DNA of 64,000 nt from NCBI RefSeq assembly GCF_910592395.1, contig NC_088308.1, positions 3,658,001-3,722,000 on the forward strand. Direction: 5' to 3'. Positions 25,371 to 36,610 of this stretch are shown piece by piece. Numbering within the stretch: the first letter of the stretch is position 1; every line of letters starts with the position of its first letter. The position numbers and the translations under genes are program-made. The notes beneath the pieces were generated by a model. That model searched no databases. It had not been told where the DNA came from and was given only the letters and a program-made list of their open reading frames with translations. The DNA is from Lineus longissimus. Lineage: Eukaryota; Nemertea; Pilidiophora; Heteronemertea; Lineidae.

Positions 25371-27703
25371 AAATGTCCGGATGATGAAGCGTGTTTCCAA
25401 CCACTCTAATGGCTTAGACAATTTATCATGGACTCGCCAAAGATGCAGTTGTCAGATTGCCTGACATAATCCGATTGCATCTTGATTTTTTAAGCTGGAA
25501 CGACAGGAAAGTTGTTATTGATGACCTGATCACCAGATTGGGCCAGCATGTAAGCTGCCACGAACGCTTTGTTCGTTGGTTCATAGGGGAGTTTGCTATT
25601 AACGGTAAACTTGTTTACTGTTTACGTTTGATAAACTGGACTTTCATGTGAATTTTAGCCTTGACCGAAAAATCACATCTGATAACAGCAGCTGTGTGCG
25701 TCAATGGTGAAGGAAAGACGAAACCAGAGGAAGCGATGGTGACACACATATCCGGTTCAAATTGAAGTTGTTTCACTATACCTGACTTGCACGTCCATTT
25801 GTGTTTTTATCTGAAACATCGTGTAAATATTGCAGTCAAGGGGAAAATGTTAGGCTTTTGAAGCCACGAAGCCATTGAGCTAGTGAAGCGGCTGTTCTAA
25901 CAGGCTCCTTCGTAAAAGCTTTGAGGGGTAGCACCTCCGCCACTTGCCAAATACGCTCTACAGACATAAAAAGTGAAGATGTTCAACATCAGTGCCACGC
26001 GGAAGGAACCTTGCATCTTTGTGACTATGATGCTAAACTGGTGAGGTGAAATCTCGCCGCTAGACGTCGCTCTTTTTTACCACAAACTGCAACTGAAATG
26101 AGAGAAATTTTAGGGGTTATTTATATACAGTATATATACATACTGTTATAACATTTGCGCTGTGACGCCTTCCCGCAGATATTCACGTCGGATAACAACA
26201 GCGTTCTGCACAATCGCCACATGCTACATCCACCATGTTAATTGCACTTTACGCTAATTGAATAATTATGATAATTACGGGCAGAGAAGAAATTTATATG
26301 TGTCTAATGGGCAATAAATCATGGCGGACACATTGACCGTTCTCATGATAATCATTGATATGTCATAGCGATATCAATTAATCATAATTAATGGTTGCCA
26401 CTTTATTTTACAGCATAGGCTTTGAGGATTATGGAGCGGTACTTTCAACCTCCAGTACGTGCATACGATGTACATTTTATGTATGTGTTGAATGTACAAG
26501 TCATTTGTCATTTGGCAGGAAGGGCAAGGTCATTTGACAGGAAATATCAATAACCAGAACAGTGGCGCCAACTCCGCGCTTGCCAGTTGCTAGGTGACCT
26601 TGACCTGACCCGACCTGACATCTTTTGGCCAGATTGATCAATGGGGTCCTTTAGTTTAGTTGATGAGTAGTCGTGTAAAATTACTTTTGCCGACTTCAGC
26701 TAGGTTTAGGGATGCTTTAGCTGTCAGATGAACTCGGCAACGCACTGCACTTAGGTAATAGAATCGCCCATGTCTACAGTAGAAGCTGTTTATCTGTAAA
26801 CTTCATTCCGAGGTATCTAACCCTATAAACACATCAATCAAAGCCTATCAAAGCAACCTTGCCATTGCCATGTCAGCATATGTATATCAAACCTACTTCA
26901 AAGCGAAGATTAGCCGAAGGAGAAGGATTCCTCACTATCAATGAGTGCTAGGGACCATTTCAAAGTACATTACTTGATACAGGCCCATCTGCCGAGTTGA
27001 GCCATTAGTTTCTCTACATGTTGAGGCCAAAGGCGAAATGCCCCCAAGGTTCATCAAAAACATGTTTTTCATGCAGATTTTGGCTGATTTTCTGAGTGAC
27101 AGAGGACAAAAGAGGTACCCCCCCCCCCCCCCACGATCAAAAAGCAAGTGACGGACCTGCCTATACTGGTGCGGGCACGCACTTCCTCTGAACCCTGATC
27201 ACAGGAGTCGCAGCCTCGATTGGATTGGTACTAGTTTATGGGCCAATCATGAACTGGTACATTTGAAATGCTCCCCTGGTCTACTCCATTGTATACAAAC
27301 ATCTCATCTCTTTGATATTGAGCTATGATGGTTAGTTAATTAGAGAAAAGCCAGAAACGACAAGAATGCCGCGGTGGCTATGATGTTGATGGCCAAGTTA
27401 AGAAAACTCGATTCCTTTCCGACACAGATGTCAAAACAGCGCCAATTTGATTATCCTGAATTATCTTAAAGGACCAGACATGGCAGACTCTACCTCGAAA
27501 TATCAATCTAAAATGCAAAATATGCGACAGGTTATTGATTGTGGTAAAGCGGTGGTCTTGTATGCAGCTACCAGTGTAGAAAGTTAGACACCGATGTTCA
27601 ACTGGATTCCTTTTCATTTCTAAAACATTTACATGCAAAGCAAAAACATGAGCCATCTTTCCTCGAGAAAAAGCATAGTTTATTAGTGTGTGTGTGTGTA
27701 TGC

Positions 27704-28150
27704 GTGCCACCTAAAAGGTAATGGTGACAGGCAAAACCAGGTTCATGTTGCATTGTTTATCAGTATGCCTGGTGTTGACGGGCAAAACTAGGTTCATGTT
27801 GCATTGTTTATCAGTATGCCTGGTGTTGACAGGCAAAACTAGGTTCATGTTGCATTGTTTATCAGTGTGCCTGGTGTTGACAGGCAAAACTAGGTTCATG
27901 TTGCATTGTTTATCAGTGTGCCTAGTGTTGACAGGCAAAACTAGGTTCATGTTGCATTGTTTATCAGTATGCTTCGCAGCTGATAGTTAACGGTGACAGG
28001 CAAAACTAGGTTCATGTTAAATTGCTTATCCGTATGAATGGCATCTATATGTAAACGTTGATGGTGACATGCAAAACTAGGTCCCTTACATTGTTTATCG
28101 GTATGCTTGGCACCTGAAAGTTAATGGTGATAGGAAAAACTCAGGACTAG
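27704..28150. repeat. Minisatellite: five 51-bp units plus three longer diverged units
   Basis: GGCAAAAC(T/C)AGG recurs at 27730, 27781, 27832, 27883 and 27934 with exact 51-bp spacing. Diverged copies follow near 27999, 28070 and 28133 at spacings of 65, 71 and 63. The longer units carry an extra linker of about 14 bases, of the type (C/T)ACCT(G/A)AAAGTTAATGGTGA. A similar linker also precedes the first unit. Because 51 is divisible by three, both strands stay open (a 17-residue repeated peptide each way). With no other coding signs, I read these frames as a by-product of the repeat. Confidence 0.92.
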
Positions 28151-30326
28151 GCGTAATTGCATTACAATTCGATCTCATCTGCAAGCTAACCCGGTCTTTG
28201 GTTGGATGGGTCAATTATAGATCAAAGTCTTCTTTGAAATATCCCGAACTGAAGAACAATCAGTTAGGTTTCAAATGTTAGTGTCGCGTCAACGTGCCAA
28301 GTGTCGGGGACCTCTGAGCAAATCGTGATAGGCTGTCCACCCTGGTCATCCAGGCGGCTCCCCCTCGAGGCTGCAGGTCAATTTGTAACTGTCAAAGTGA
28401 ACAATACCCAAACCATGCCTTATTCACTGCAACTATCATTTAAAATGAATTGGTTGGAAATTAACAAAGATAGCAGCGCCCATAACTCATACATCAACTT
28501 GTCAGGGGAAGAATTTTTATTAAAGAAAATCCCGACAAGAAACTAATTTATTAATTGCAATTGTAGTTTCATTGAAAAGCAATATCGCTACATAACCATA
28601 GGCTGTCAGGAGCGAGTGCCCCCAAGGATTAAGCTTTTGTGCTGGGCTGACATGACTCTCATAGCTCACCCATCCATCATATGTGGGATATTGCAGGGGG
28701 CAACTTGCGTCGATCTGTCAAAGGCAGACAACTATCGCGCTCTTCAATCACTACCAACAACTCTTCGCACATTCCTGATTGGGAAATCATTTGGAAATAA
28801 ATAATGATTGAACATGGCTTTTTCCCCTCAATATTATAACTTGGTTATTGATGGATATATACGAAGCTAGCCATTATCGAAGGGACGAAACATGATGCCA
28901 CTTGTTTCATCATACATTGACTGGCGCTGCGGCATGTTTCCAGCTGCGATTTAATCACTAATACCACGTCCAATATTTTGAAGGAGTGGGAAAGCCTACG
29001 AGAGAAAAAAAGAATTTCAGGCGACCTCCCAAAGCGCCAGTCACATGAATAGAACGACCTCTAGCGGCAAAAGATAAACTGAATTTCGCAACCCAAAAAA
29101 CCATCTTTCCAGGCCAACAGCACTTGTATCTGTACTCGCAAGATTCACCATCATCCCATAGATATAAAATCTTTAAATCCATTGTCAGGGTTCTCGAAGA
29201 TTCTCAAATGATGAAGTGAGATCTCTTTCCAGAGGCTGATTCTAGTCGACATTCTGACAAAGCCGCTAGTCCTAAAGGATTGCCCTGACAGCGCCCATCT
29301 AATAAATCACTACAATCTGACTGGAAAGATGGTTCAAAAATCCATTCCTCAAAACTCTGACACGTGGTGAATGTATTAAATACACACAAATCTGGTCCTA
29401 AGTCATCGTTAAGGTGGTTATGACAGGCTTGTGACGTGCCAGGGATCCTGAGGTCTTTTGTTTTCGGGTTCGGAGTGAAATTAAATTGGATAACGTTGAG
29501 CTTGTGACGGGTAGCTGACAGGGGAGTTGGGAATATATGAAATATTGCCATGATCAATCACTGTTGAAATGTTGTCATCTGTATGGAAAATATGAAAGTT
29601 TCTTGGCTTTTGGGGGGAGATTGTGCGTCGATCGTTCAACTTCTGCCACCTCATTTCAGTCGAGTTTTTATCGTCATTTGACAACCATTTCATTTTGAAG
29701 GGAACGAAATTGAGGACGGTGGTTAGGTTGTAATAGTTGACAGCAGCAACAACAAAAATCCAAAATCATCTGTGTTGCGGATTGGGGAAAAAATCCAAAG
29801 ATGAGGAGCAGCATCTGTAGCATCACCGGTACAAAAGCTCTGCAAGAAGGTATCATCAATCTAACTGATTTCAAGCTCTCCTGTATTAATAAGATCCTCT
29901 TTCTCTCGCTTTAATCACTTTAATTACTCTCAGAATCTTCATGCCAACTTATAAAACATGCCAGACGGCTTTTTTAATATTACACTATAAATCATAAATA
30001 GAGTATGGTTCAGAAGTGTCGGTGTTGTCTCTCTAGCAAGCGATAAATCATCTTTGAAGAATGATATAAGTCATGATTGGTCATGTCTAGATTTGGGTGC
30101 GGATCTATCAAAGGCCTTGCTGTACTGACTCAAGCTTGCATGACAGATTGGCTATGCTATGAACTTCAAAACGCCATAGATCATCAGATGAGATAGAAAG
30201 ATTCGACTTGCACTGATAAAGATAGATCAATCATTTACACTTACGCATCTTTAGAGGGGCATTGGGTTAGAAATTACCTGCCGAGTTGCAAGTCATCGCT
30301 GCCAGTCTGGTATGTTTCATCCAGAA
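28151..30326. other. Non-coding stretch, no gene recognised
   Basis: No gene is recognised between the minisatellite and the retrotransposon target site. Overlapping frames of 60-120 codons on both strands have no recognisable content. A CTCF-like core (TGCCGCTAGAGGTC on the minus strand) lies at 29056-29069. Confidence 0.6.
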
Positions 30327-30331
30327 ACATC
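30327..30331. repeat. Target-site duplication, left copy
   Basis: ACATC immediately precedes the left LTR and is repeated at 37076-37080 immediately after the right LTR. Five bases is the usual target duplication for BEL/Pao integration and defines the element's outer edges. Confidence 0.95.
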
Positions 30332-30630
30332 TGTGGAAGTTTGGGGATATGATGCTATAGAACGAGGCAAACTCTTTGGTTACCATCAGAGAACTAACTT
30401 TATTTGCTATAATACTAATCTTGCCAAACCTTGGCTTCTGAAGAAAGCATGAGTCACTTCCTGTTTCTTGGTGTGGGAAGGCCTTTAAGATAAACAGAAC
30501 CCGAGTGACCATCCCTAGATTGGTGAAATGTACCAGAAACGGATGTCTTCTGTACCAGTCGCCAGGACCTAGCGTGGGCTGAATTGACACTTGATGTACT
30601 TTAGTATATTCGGGATGACAATTCCCGACA
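30332..30630 (-). repeat. 3' LTR of the BEL/Pao element
   Basis: 299 bp, with TG...CA ends. On the element strand it starts TGTCGGGAATTGTCATCCCG and ends CTTCCACA. It carries AATAAA at 30399-30404 as a likely polyadenylation signal. A 6-bp-arm inverted repeat (TCGGGA/TCCCGA) sits at the outer 5' end of the LTR. I found no difference from the 36777-37075 copy. An open frame runs through it on the minus strand, but it is simply LTR sequence. Confidence 0.97.
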
Positions 30631-31096
30631 TTCCCCGCGGCCAAGAAACAGTAAATGCAAGTGAAACCTAAAAAACATGCATACTAATTAAAACTCTAGA
30701 AACTTGTACCTTTAAAAGTAGACAAATCCATCAACAGATGATGTCAACTTGACATCCTTGAAGTTAAACTTGTAATGTAATCAGCCATCAGAAAGAATAT
30801 TGTCTACACGACAAAGAACGTGAACTCGATATAATTATAACCATCTTACTGTAAACAATGTCACGATTGACAATTATCCGAATCTTGGTTATTCCGAGAA
30901 ATTACTAGTCGTGTGTCTAAACATCAACAACGAATGAGTATACACTTAAAGGTAATGTGATGACTTCAAACTAAACTCAACTAAGTTCCGATATGAATGA
31001 TTTCCGATCAACCTTTACTGAAACCTAAACCAAATGTTAATAACAAGTGCCTTTTATCATGCATATAGTTCACACAAAGTTTTTGAGAGAATTCTC
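30631..31096 (-). other. 3' untranslated region and polypurine tract of the element
   Basis: Sequence between the gag-pol stop and the 3' LTR. The bases touching the LTR (30631-30642; GGCCGCGGGGAA on the element strand) are the candidate plus-strand primer site, though only the last six bases are pure purine. No envelope or accessory frame is visible in the remaining 450 bases. Confidence 0.7.
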
Positions 31097-34000
31097 TTAG
31101 TCTTGAGATTGTCTCTGTATCCGTTCACGTGCGAGTTTCGCAGCTGCGCGCTGCGGTCGCGTACCTTCGTTTACGTGATTTCCCGCCTTTGGCGGCACTT
31201 CCTCTGGACCAACATGCAATTCCAGGGGATATAATTTTCCAATCGCACGGTTTGATCTACCCGATGTTGTGCGCACAGTTGCGGAACGCGTCAACCCATC
31301 TTTGCCGGTATTCAAACTTTCGATCTTTCCTAATTTCCAGTTAATCCGACGTTCATCCTTATCATGAACCAAGACCACGTCCCCACAGCGTATTGTGTCT
31401 GCTGTGGCGTTCTGTTTACTTACTTCGTACATGTGACGTTCCCGTAACACGGCCACGTACTCGTCATAAAAACGTTTCCGAAAATGATTGATCAATACGC
31501 ATCTGTGGTGTGCCATTTTTTCCAGTGCGGTTTTCCCGTCATATGTTGGGTCGAACTCTGCGTTTTCTACCTCTTGGTGAGGTAAGAGATCCATATCTCT
31601 ACCGAAAATTAGGTGATTCGGAGTGATCGCGTGTAAACCTAATTCAGTTGGCTCCGACGACATATATGTTAGCGGTCTGTTGTTTACAACTTGTTGTATT
31701 TCTTTAACCATGGTGTTTAATTCATCACTGTCAACCAGAGCCTTACCAAGCGTCTTCTTGATGGCGCTTTTTACTACCCCGATAAGGCGTTCATACACAC
31801 CTCCAAACCAACTAGCCTGCACCGGTATATATTTGAAAGAGATGCCGTTTCTAGTAAGGTGATTCTGAACTCTTTCACCACTCACGTTAGCTAACAACCG
31901 TTTGATTTCTGTTTCTGCGCCCTTAAAGGTTTTGGCATTATCCGAGTATACAAGTTTAGGTGTCGAACAGTTTGATGTGAACCGTCTGAAGGCACGCAAG
32001 TATGACTCAACCGTCATATCTGGGACTACTTCTAAGTGAACCGCTCTAGTTGTCAGACAACAGAATAATGCTACATAGACCTTCTGTACCTTGTTTGTGG
32101 GCCTATTGCGAACGTAAATATGACCTGTAAAGTCTACTGCTGATGCTCTAAATGCGGTTAGTTCATTTAACCGAAACTCAGGTAACTCTGGTGCCAGTGG
32201 TGTCAAGTAAGGTCTTCCAGCTACAACCTTACAGATTACGCAACGTTTGACAACTTGACGAACTGTAGAACGCATGGATGTGATCCAGAATTTTTTCCGG
32301 AGTTCACACATTGTTGCCCCAGTACCATAATGCACTATACGTTGGTGCGCATCCCGGATGATCAGCGTTGACAAAAAGCTAGTTTTTGAAAGTAGAATCG
32401 GAAACTTCCTGTCCAATTCGACATTTGCGTTACGCACCCTCCCCCCGCAGTGAATCATGCCATCGTCTGCGAGAAATAGGCCTAGTTGATTGACCAATGG
32501 TGGTCGCTTGGGAAGCTTTTGCTTCTTTGCTTTCTCTGCCCGTAGATAAGTCAGAACATCGCCGTACCCCTCTTGTTGAGTGCTACGAATCCATAGTTGT
32601 TCCGCGGCGTGCATGTCGTCCGCTGAAATTTTGCTCTTGGCCTGAATTCCACGTTTGAAAGCTCGGGTGACCAATGAGGTCACTTTTAACAGTTTGGTGT
32701 AGGAGCTGTAGCGTTGGACATCCATGATTTGTGTTAGGCCTACCCTAGTGTTTTTTGGAAGAAATTCATTTTCCACCTCTACACTCCCTACCAACACTGT
32801 CTCAATTTTGTGATCATTTAGGGGATTGATTGGCCAAGTGATGCTGTCGTCTTCTAACCACTTGGGTCCCTGTAACCAAACAGAGCTCCCCAGTCCCTGG
32901 AGTGTTGTACCCCGTGATATTATGTCAGCAATGTTGTCAGCCGTTCTGACGTGAAACCATTGCTCGACCTTTGTGAGCTTTCTGATCAGGTCAACCCGAT
33001 TTTTGACAAATTGCTGCAACTTTTTGTCAGATTTCACCCAATACAAGGCTATCTCCGAATCAGTGAGGAGAGTTACGTTTACTCCTGCGTAAGTGTCCCT
33101 GTATGTGTTGACCAAGTAATCTGCGTATTGGGCTCCCATCACCATGGCCTGCAATTCTAATTTTGGTACCGTCAGATTGTTGTTTTTCTGCGATACCACC
33201 TTGTTCTTAGAACCCAGCAATGTGACCCGGTTGCCTTGCTTACCATATGCTACACACCCGATTGCCGTAGTTGGGCATGCATCACAAAACACAATGATTT
33301 CCAACTGATTATCTGATTCAAGATTCAACCATCTTGGAAATTTCATCTCATCCGCTCTTTGTAATGACACCCGAATGTCATTCCACTCATGTTTCTGATC
33401 CTCAGTCAGATGCTCGTCCCAAGACTTACTCTCAACCCACAGTTTGTTTGCGAACGCTTTAGCTGGCACAACCATTGGACCCACAAGACCAAGAGGATCG
33501 AAAATCGAAGAAGTCTCTGAGACTACCGTTCTTTTTGTGTGGACCTTGTCCTTTTCAAACCGTTTCTCGCTAACCGAAAGCTCATCCCTGACACAATGCC
33601 ATTTTAAGCCAAGGACATTTTGTGGACCTGCTTTTGCATTTGTACCGTCTTCGTGTATTTTCTCATTTAGTTTTTCCGAGTTTGTGGCCCATTGCCGTAA
33701 GTCAAAGGCTGCCGAAGACATGATTTCTCTAGCTTCATGGTAATACTTCAAGGCTTCCGATTCTGAGCCGACCCCTGACAACAAATTATCAACGTATGTC
33801 TTTGCCAACATGTCTAGTGATACAGGTGTGTTGTACTGAGTCAGATGTTTATGCAAGGTGACTGCCAAGGCAAATGGGCTACTGACATTACCAAAGATGA
33901 CTGTGTTGCAGGTATACGGCACAACTTCTTTCGTCATGTCGTTGTCTTTGTACCACAAAAAACGCACATACTTCCGGTCCGGCTCGAGCAACCTAACCGA

Positions 34001-36610
34001 TAAGAAAGCCCGGGCCAGATCTGCACTGATAGCATACTTTCCCGTCCGAAATAACATCAACAACCTTACCAGATCTTGTGTCATATTTGGCCCACCGTGT
34101 AAACAATCATTTAATGATGGCGAACCACAACTAGCATCGAACACTATTCTAACAGGAGTGGTTGCGCTTTCTCTCAATACCGGAAAATGTGGCATGAAGT
34201 GACAATCTGATTCTTTTAAGGCCTGTGCATCACTGATCTCTGAGACATACCCCTTATCAAGATTTTCTTGCATTACTTTCATGTATTGATCAGCAAGATT
34301 CAATTTTCTAAGCCTAGATGTAACCTGATTGAGGCGGGACCTACAGGCGTCCACGTTGGTTTTTAACTCCGGGTAGTCATCTTTCCAGGGGAGTGGAGCA
34401 TAATAATGACCTTCTTTGAATTGCATTTTATCAAGGTAGTTTGAGAGGAATTGATCATCGTACTTACCATCGCTTCCTTCGTCATTTTTGACCGTTATTG
34501 ATTCCATGTAAGTTTTCAACAATTCCGCCTCCCGATCCTCACTTTCGTTATCACCTTGGCCGACCACGGCGGTCGTGGCATCAGCGCTATCCCCTTGGAT
34601 TATTTCTAATGGGCCTGACAAGAAACAACCGATGTTTGAAAACTGTATAGTGGGACCACGTTTTCCCGTGATAATGCGATTTTCCAAGAACAAATATGCA
34701 CTATCGCATCCTATGAGTAAATCTATGGTTAATTTGCCAGTTTTGGCACCAAGATTGTCCGCTAGGGGTAATTCCTTTATGTAATCATGATTCAAACATT
34801 TTTTCCATCCGCTTTGGTTTATCGGCTTCACAATTTCATCTGTGATTAAGACATCCATGACCTTCGGCCCTTCATTAGTAGCTACATTAACCGATGCCAT
34901 GTCGTAGCACCGTTTGCTTACATGACCCCCGAAACCGTTGACATTTAGGTACTGCTTACCGTGTGGCTGGAGTTTTAATTTTACAGCCGTATCTTTGCGA
35001 ATGTATGACAGCATGCTGCCCCGATCTATGAGTACCCCTGCCTTAATTTGTGCATCACCATTTTCTAAGGTGACACGACCCGTTTCCAACAAAACAATTT
35101 TGTTGTTTTCTGCCGTCTCAGCTGCTACAGCAGCAGGATCTATAGGCCTAGTTTTGCGTTCCGATCCGTTAGGCCTATCCAACTTATTGGATTCTAATTT
35201 TACGACACTTCCCGACTCTGATTTGTCGCATAGGCCTGCACCGGATAGGCCTACTGGACACCGTGATTTTTCACGCGGTATCGCACATGTTTGAGTAGTA
35301 CTAGAACCGCCTTGCTGTTCACCAGCATTCGTCGCGCCAAAATGTTGAGCAAAGTGATTATGCAGAGATGAATGATGTCTGCGATTACAGACGTTGCAAT
35401 TTTTGCGATTGCTGCAATTCCTGGCAGAGTGCGGTCGGAGACAATTGAAACATAAGCGCTTGGCTTTGACCACCGCGAATCGATCCGAATCACCCTTTGT
35501 ACAATTTGATGGAAAATGGTCTCCATCGCAGAACACGCATGATTTTGGTTTTGTCCCGTTGTTGGACACTAAGGTTGCGGCAGAGATGGGTTTCCGGTTC
35601 GCACTTTCAGCGGGTTTGGTTTTCTCGCGATTTTCACTACTGAAACGTTCTCCTAGATTGTTCAGGTGCTTTACGAAAGTTTCTAAAAACGCCTTCAGGT
35701 TGAAGGCTCCGTCCTGTCCGCTGGTCCCCATCTTGTCCTGGAACTGTCTCGGCAGCTTCCTCTCCATCGTTGGGATGATGAACGCCGCACATTCTTCCGT
35801 GTCGATGCCCAGGTTGTTGAGCGATCTGATGTCTCCCATGACGTGGTTGTAGAACTGGCTCAGTGCTGCGTAGCTATGTCCGGGTGGCTCCAAGTCGAAA
35901 ATGCTGCACACGTGAGCTCGGACAATTTTCCGTTGTTGCCCGAACCTCTCCTTTAGTGTTGTCGTCAGCGTCTCGAGGTTATCTCCCGTCGCGTGGATGC
36001 CTGTGACCGCATCCAGCGCTGGTCCCTTTAATTGCCCTAGGATATAACTAAATTTTGTAATATCCGAAAAGTTACCGTTTATCACGTCTGCTTCCATTGT
36101 CTCCCAGAAGGCTGTCCATTTTGTGAATGTCCCATCAAATATGGGAAGCCTTAGTTTTGGCAACCTTGCCGTTTTTGCCGACGAAGGTGTGCCGTCCCGT
36201 TTCTCCCTCTTTGTTTCCGCTTTTGCGTGCTCCTTGAAATCCTCAACGAACAGTTTTACACGCATGAGACGTCTTCGCTCATGACTCCGCCGCACGATAA
36301 TGTTATCCATTTCAATGATGAATTCGCCGCCATCGAGTTCCGCTCCGATATCGTTATTTAATTCATATTCGTTGTCGAATATGTTCTTAAGTTCTTCAAG
36401 ACTGGCCTCTGCCAGAATTTGTTCCGCCTTGTTAGGGGTTTCTTTGGAGAGAATGTCCTCAACCCCCTCGAATTCACGATCAAAGGCCTTGATTAGAGCC
36501 TTACGTTTATTATACTTGCGATTCAAGTCCGCTATTTCCTCAGGAGTTTTCTCCCTTGGAACCGTTTCCGCCGTTTCCATGGTTTCGTTCTCTTCGTTCT
36601 CGTCTGCCAT
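31097..36610 (-). CDS. BEL/Pao gag-pol polyprotein, 1837 aa, uninterrupted
   Basis: Encodes the element's structural and copying proteins. Residues 150-330 form a gag domain of the DUF1759 type. Three CCHC-like zinc knuckles follow (C358/C361/H365/C370; C387/C390/H394/C399; C405/C408 with His-rich tail). An aspartic protease region is at about 505-620. Reverse transcriptase lies near 780-1000 (first Asp at 864, box Y939-V-D-N942). RNase H spans 1100-1235 (D1110, E1152, D1184, D1229). The integrase zinc finger is H1422/H1427/C1457/C1460 and the integrase core has D1493, D1557 and E1607. A DUF5641-like C-terminus covers about 1690-1800. Odd points: the protease motif is D529-R-G-S where D-S/T-G is expected, and the polymerase box ends in N rather than D. 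The start chosen is the first Met, 166 bp after the LTR. Frames opposite it are shadows. Domains are read by eye. Confidence 0.96.
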   Translation of the reverse strand: MADENEENETMETAETVPREKTPEEIADLNRKYNKRKALIKAFDREFEGVEDILSKETPNKAEQILAEASLEELKNIFDNEYELNNDIGAELDGGEFIIEMDNIIVRRSHERRRLMRVKLFVEDFKEHAKAETKREKRDGTPSSAKTARLPKLRLPIFDGTFTKWTAFWETMEADVINGNFSDITKFSYILGQLKGPALDAVTGIHATGDNLETLTTTLKERFGQQRKIVRAHVCSIFDLEPPGHSYAALSQFYNHVMGDIRSLNNLGIDTEECAAFIIPTMERKLPRQFQDKMGTSGQDGAFNLKAFLETFVKHLNNLGERFSSENREKTKPAESANRKPISAATLVSNNGTKPKSCVFCDGDHFPSNCTKGDSDRFAVVKAKRLCFNCLRPHSARNCSNRKNCNVCNRRHHSSLHNHFAQHFGATNAGEQQGGSSTTQTCAIPREKSRCPVGLSGAGLCDKSESGSVVKLESNKLDRPNGSERKTRPIDPAAVAAETAENNKIVLLETGRVTLENGDAQIKAGVLIDRGSMLSYIRKDTAVKLKLQPHGKQYLNVNGFGGHVSKRCYDMASVNVATNEGPKVMDVLITDEIVKPINQSGWKKCLNHDYIKELPLADNLGAKTGKLTIDLLIGCDSAYLFLENRIITGKRGPTIQFSNIGCFLSGPLEIIQGDSADATTAVVGQGDNESEDREAELLKTYMESITVKNDEGSDGKYDDQFLSNYLDKMQFKEGHYYAPLPWKDDYPELKTNVDACRSRLNQVTSRLRKLNLADQYMKVMQENLDKGYVSEISDAQALKESDCHFMPHFPVLRESATTPVRIVFDASCGSPSLNDCLHGGPNMTQDLVRLLMLFRTGKYAISADLARAFLSVRLLEPDRKYVRFLWYKDNDMTKEVVPYTCNTVIFGNVSSPFALAVTLHKHLTQYNTPVSLDMLAKTYVDNLLSGVGSESEALKYYHEAREIMSSAAFDLRQWATNSEKLNEKIHEDGTNAKAGPQNVLGLKWHCVRDELSVSEKRFEKDKVHTKRTVVSETSSIFDPLGLVGPMVVPAKAFANKLWVESKSWDEHLTEDQKHEWNDIRVSLQRADEMKFPRWLNLESDNQLEIIVFCDACPTTAIGCVAYGKQGNRVTLLGSKNKVVSQKNNNLTVPKLELQAMVMGAQYADYLVNTYRDTYAGVNVTLLTDSEIALYWVKSDKKLQQFVKNRVDLIRKLTKVEQWFHVRTADNIADIISRGTTLQGLGSSVWLQGPKWLEDDSITWPINPLNDHKIETVLVGSVEVENEFLPKNTRVGLTQIMDVQRYSSYTKLLKVTSLVTRAFKRGIQAKSKISADDMHAAEQLWIRSTQQEGYGDVLTYLRAEKAKKQKLPKRPPLVNQLGLFLADDGMIHCGGRVRNANVELDRKFPILLSKTSFLSTLIIRDAHQRIVHYGTGATMCELRKKFWITSMRSTVRQVVKRCVICKVVAGRPYLTPLAPELPEFRLNELTAFRASAVDFTGHIYVRNRPTNKVQKVYVALFCCLTTRAVHLEVVPDMTVESYLRAFRRFTSNCSTPKLVYSDNAKTFKGAETEIKRLLANVSGERVQNHLTRNGISFKYIPVQASWFGGVYERLIGVVKSAIKKTLGKALVDSDELNTMVKEIQQVVNNRPLTYMSSEPTELGLHAITPNHLIFGRDMDLLPHQEVENAEFDPTYDGKTALEKMAHHRCVLINHFRKRFYDEYVAVLRERHMYEVSKQNATADTIRCGDVVLVHDKDERRINWKLGKIESLNTGKDGLTRSATVRTTSGRSNRAIGKLYPLELHVGPEEVPPKAGNHVNEGTRPQRAAAKLARERIQRQSQD

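Larger units (their letters stand above)
17675..27702. other. Non-coding stretch, no gene recognised
   Basis: I recognise no coding exon. The stretch contains a small hairpin at 18283-18306 flanked by 10-bp direct repeats, a B-box-bearing hairpin at 21638-21691, a 12-bp-stem hairpin at 25341-25370, C runs at 19846-19862 and 27118-27132, and a TG run at 27689-27699. Homeobox-style ATTAAT words cluster near 26.4 kb; whether they are regulatory cannot be told from the sequence alone. Confidence 0.6.

Noticed and set aside
26127-26146. ACAGTAT/ATACTGT palindrome
   Set aside because: Short and embedded in a TA-rich run; not distinguishable from simple sequence.
27689-27699. TG dinucleotide run
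   Set aside because: Too short to be more than an ordinary microsatellite beside the minisatellite.
30267-30644. Minus-strand 125-codon frame, also seen at 36655-37116 (153 codons)
   Set aside because: Most of each frame is the retrotransposon LTR itself. Their near-identity reflects the LTR duplication, not a gene family.
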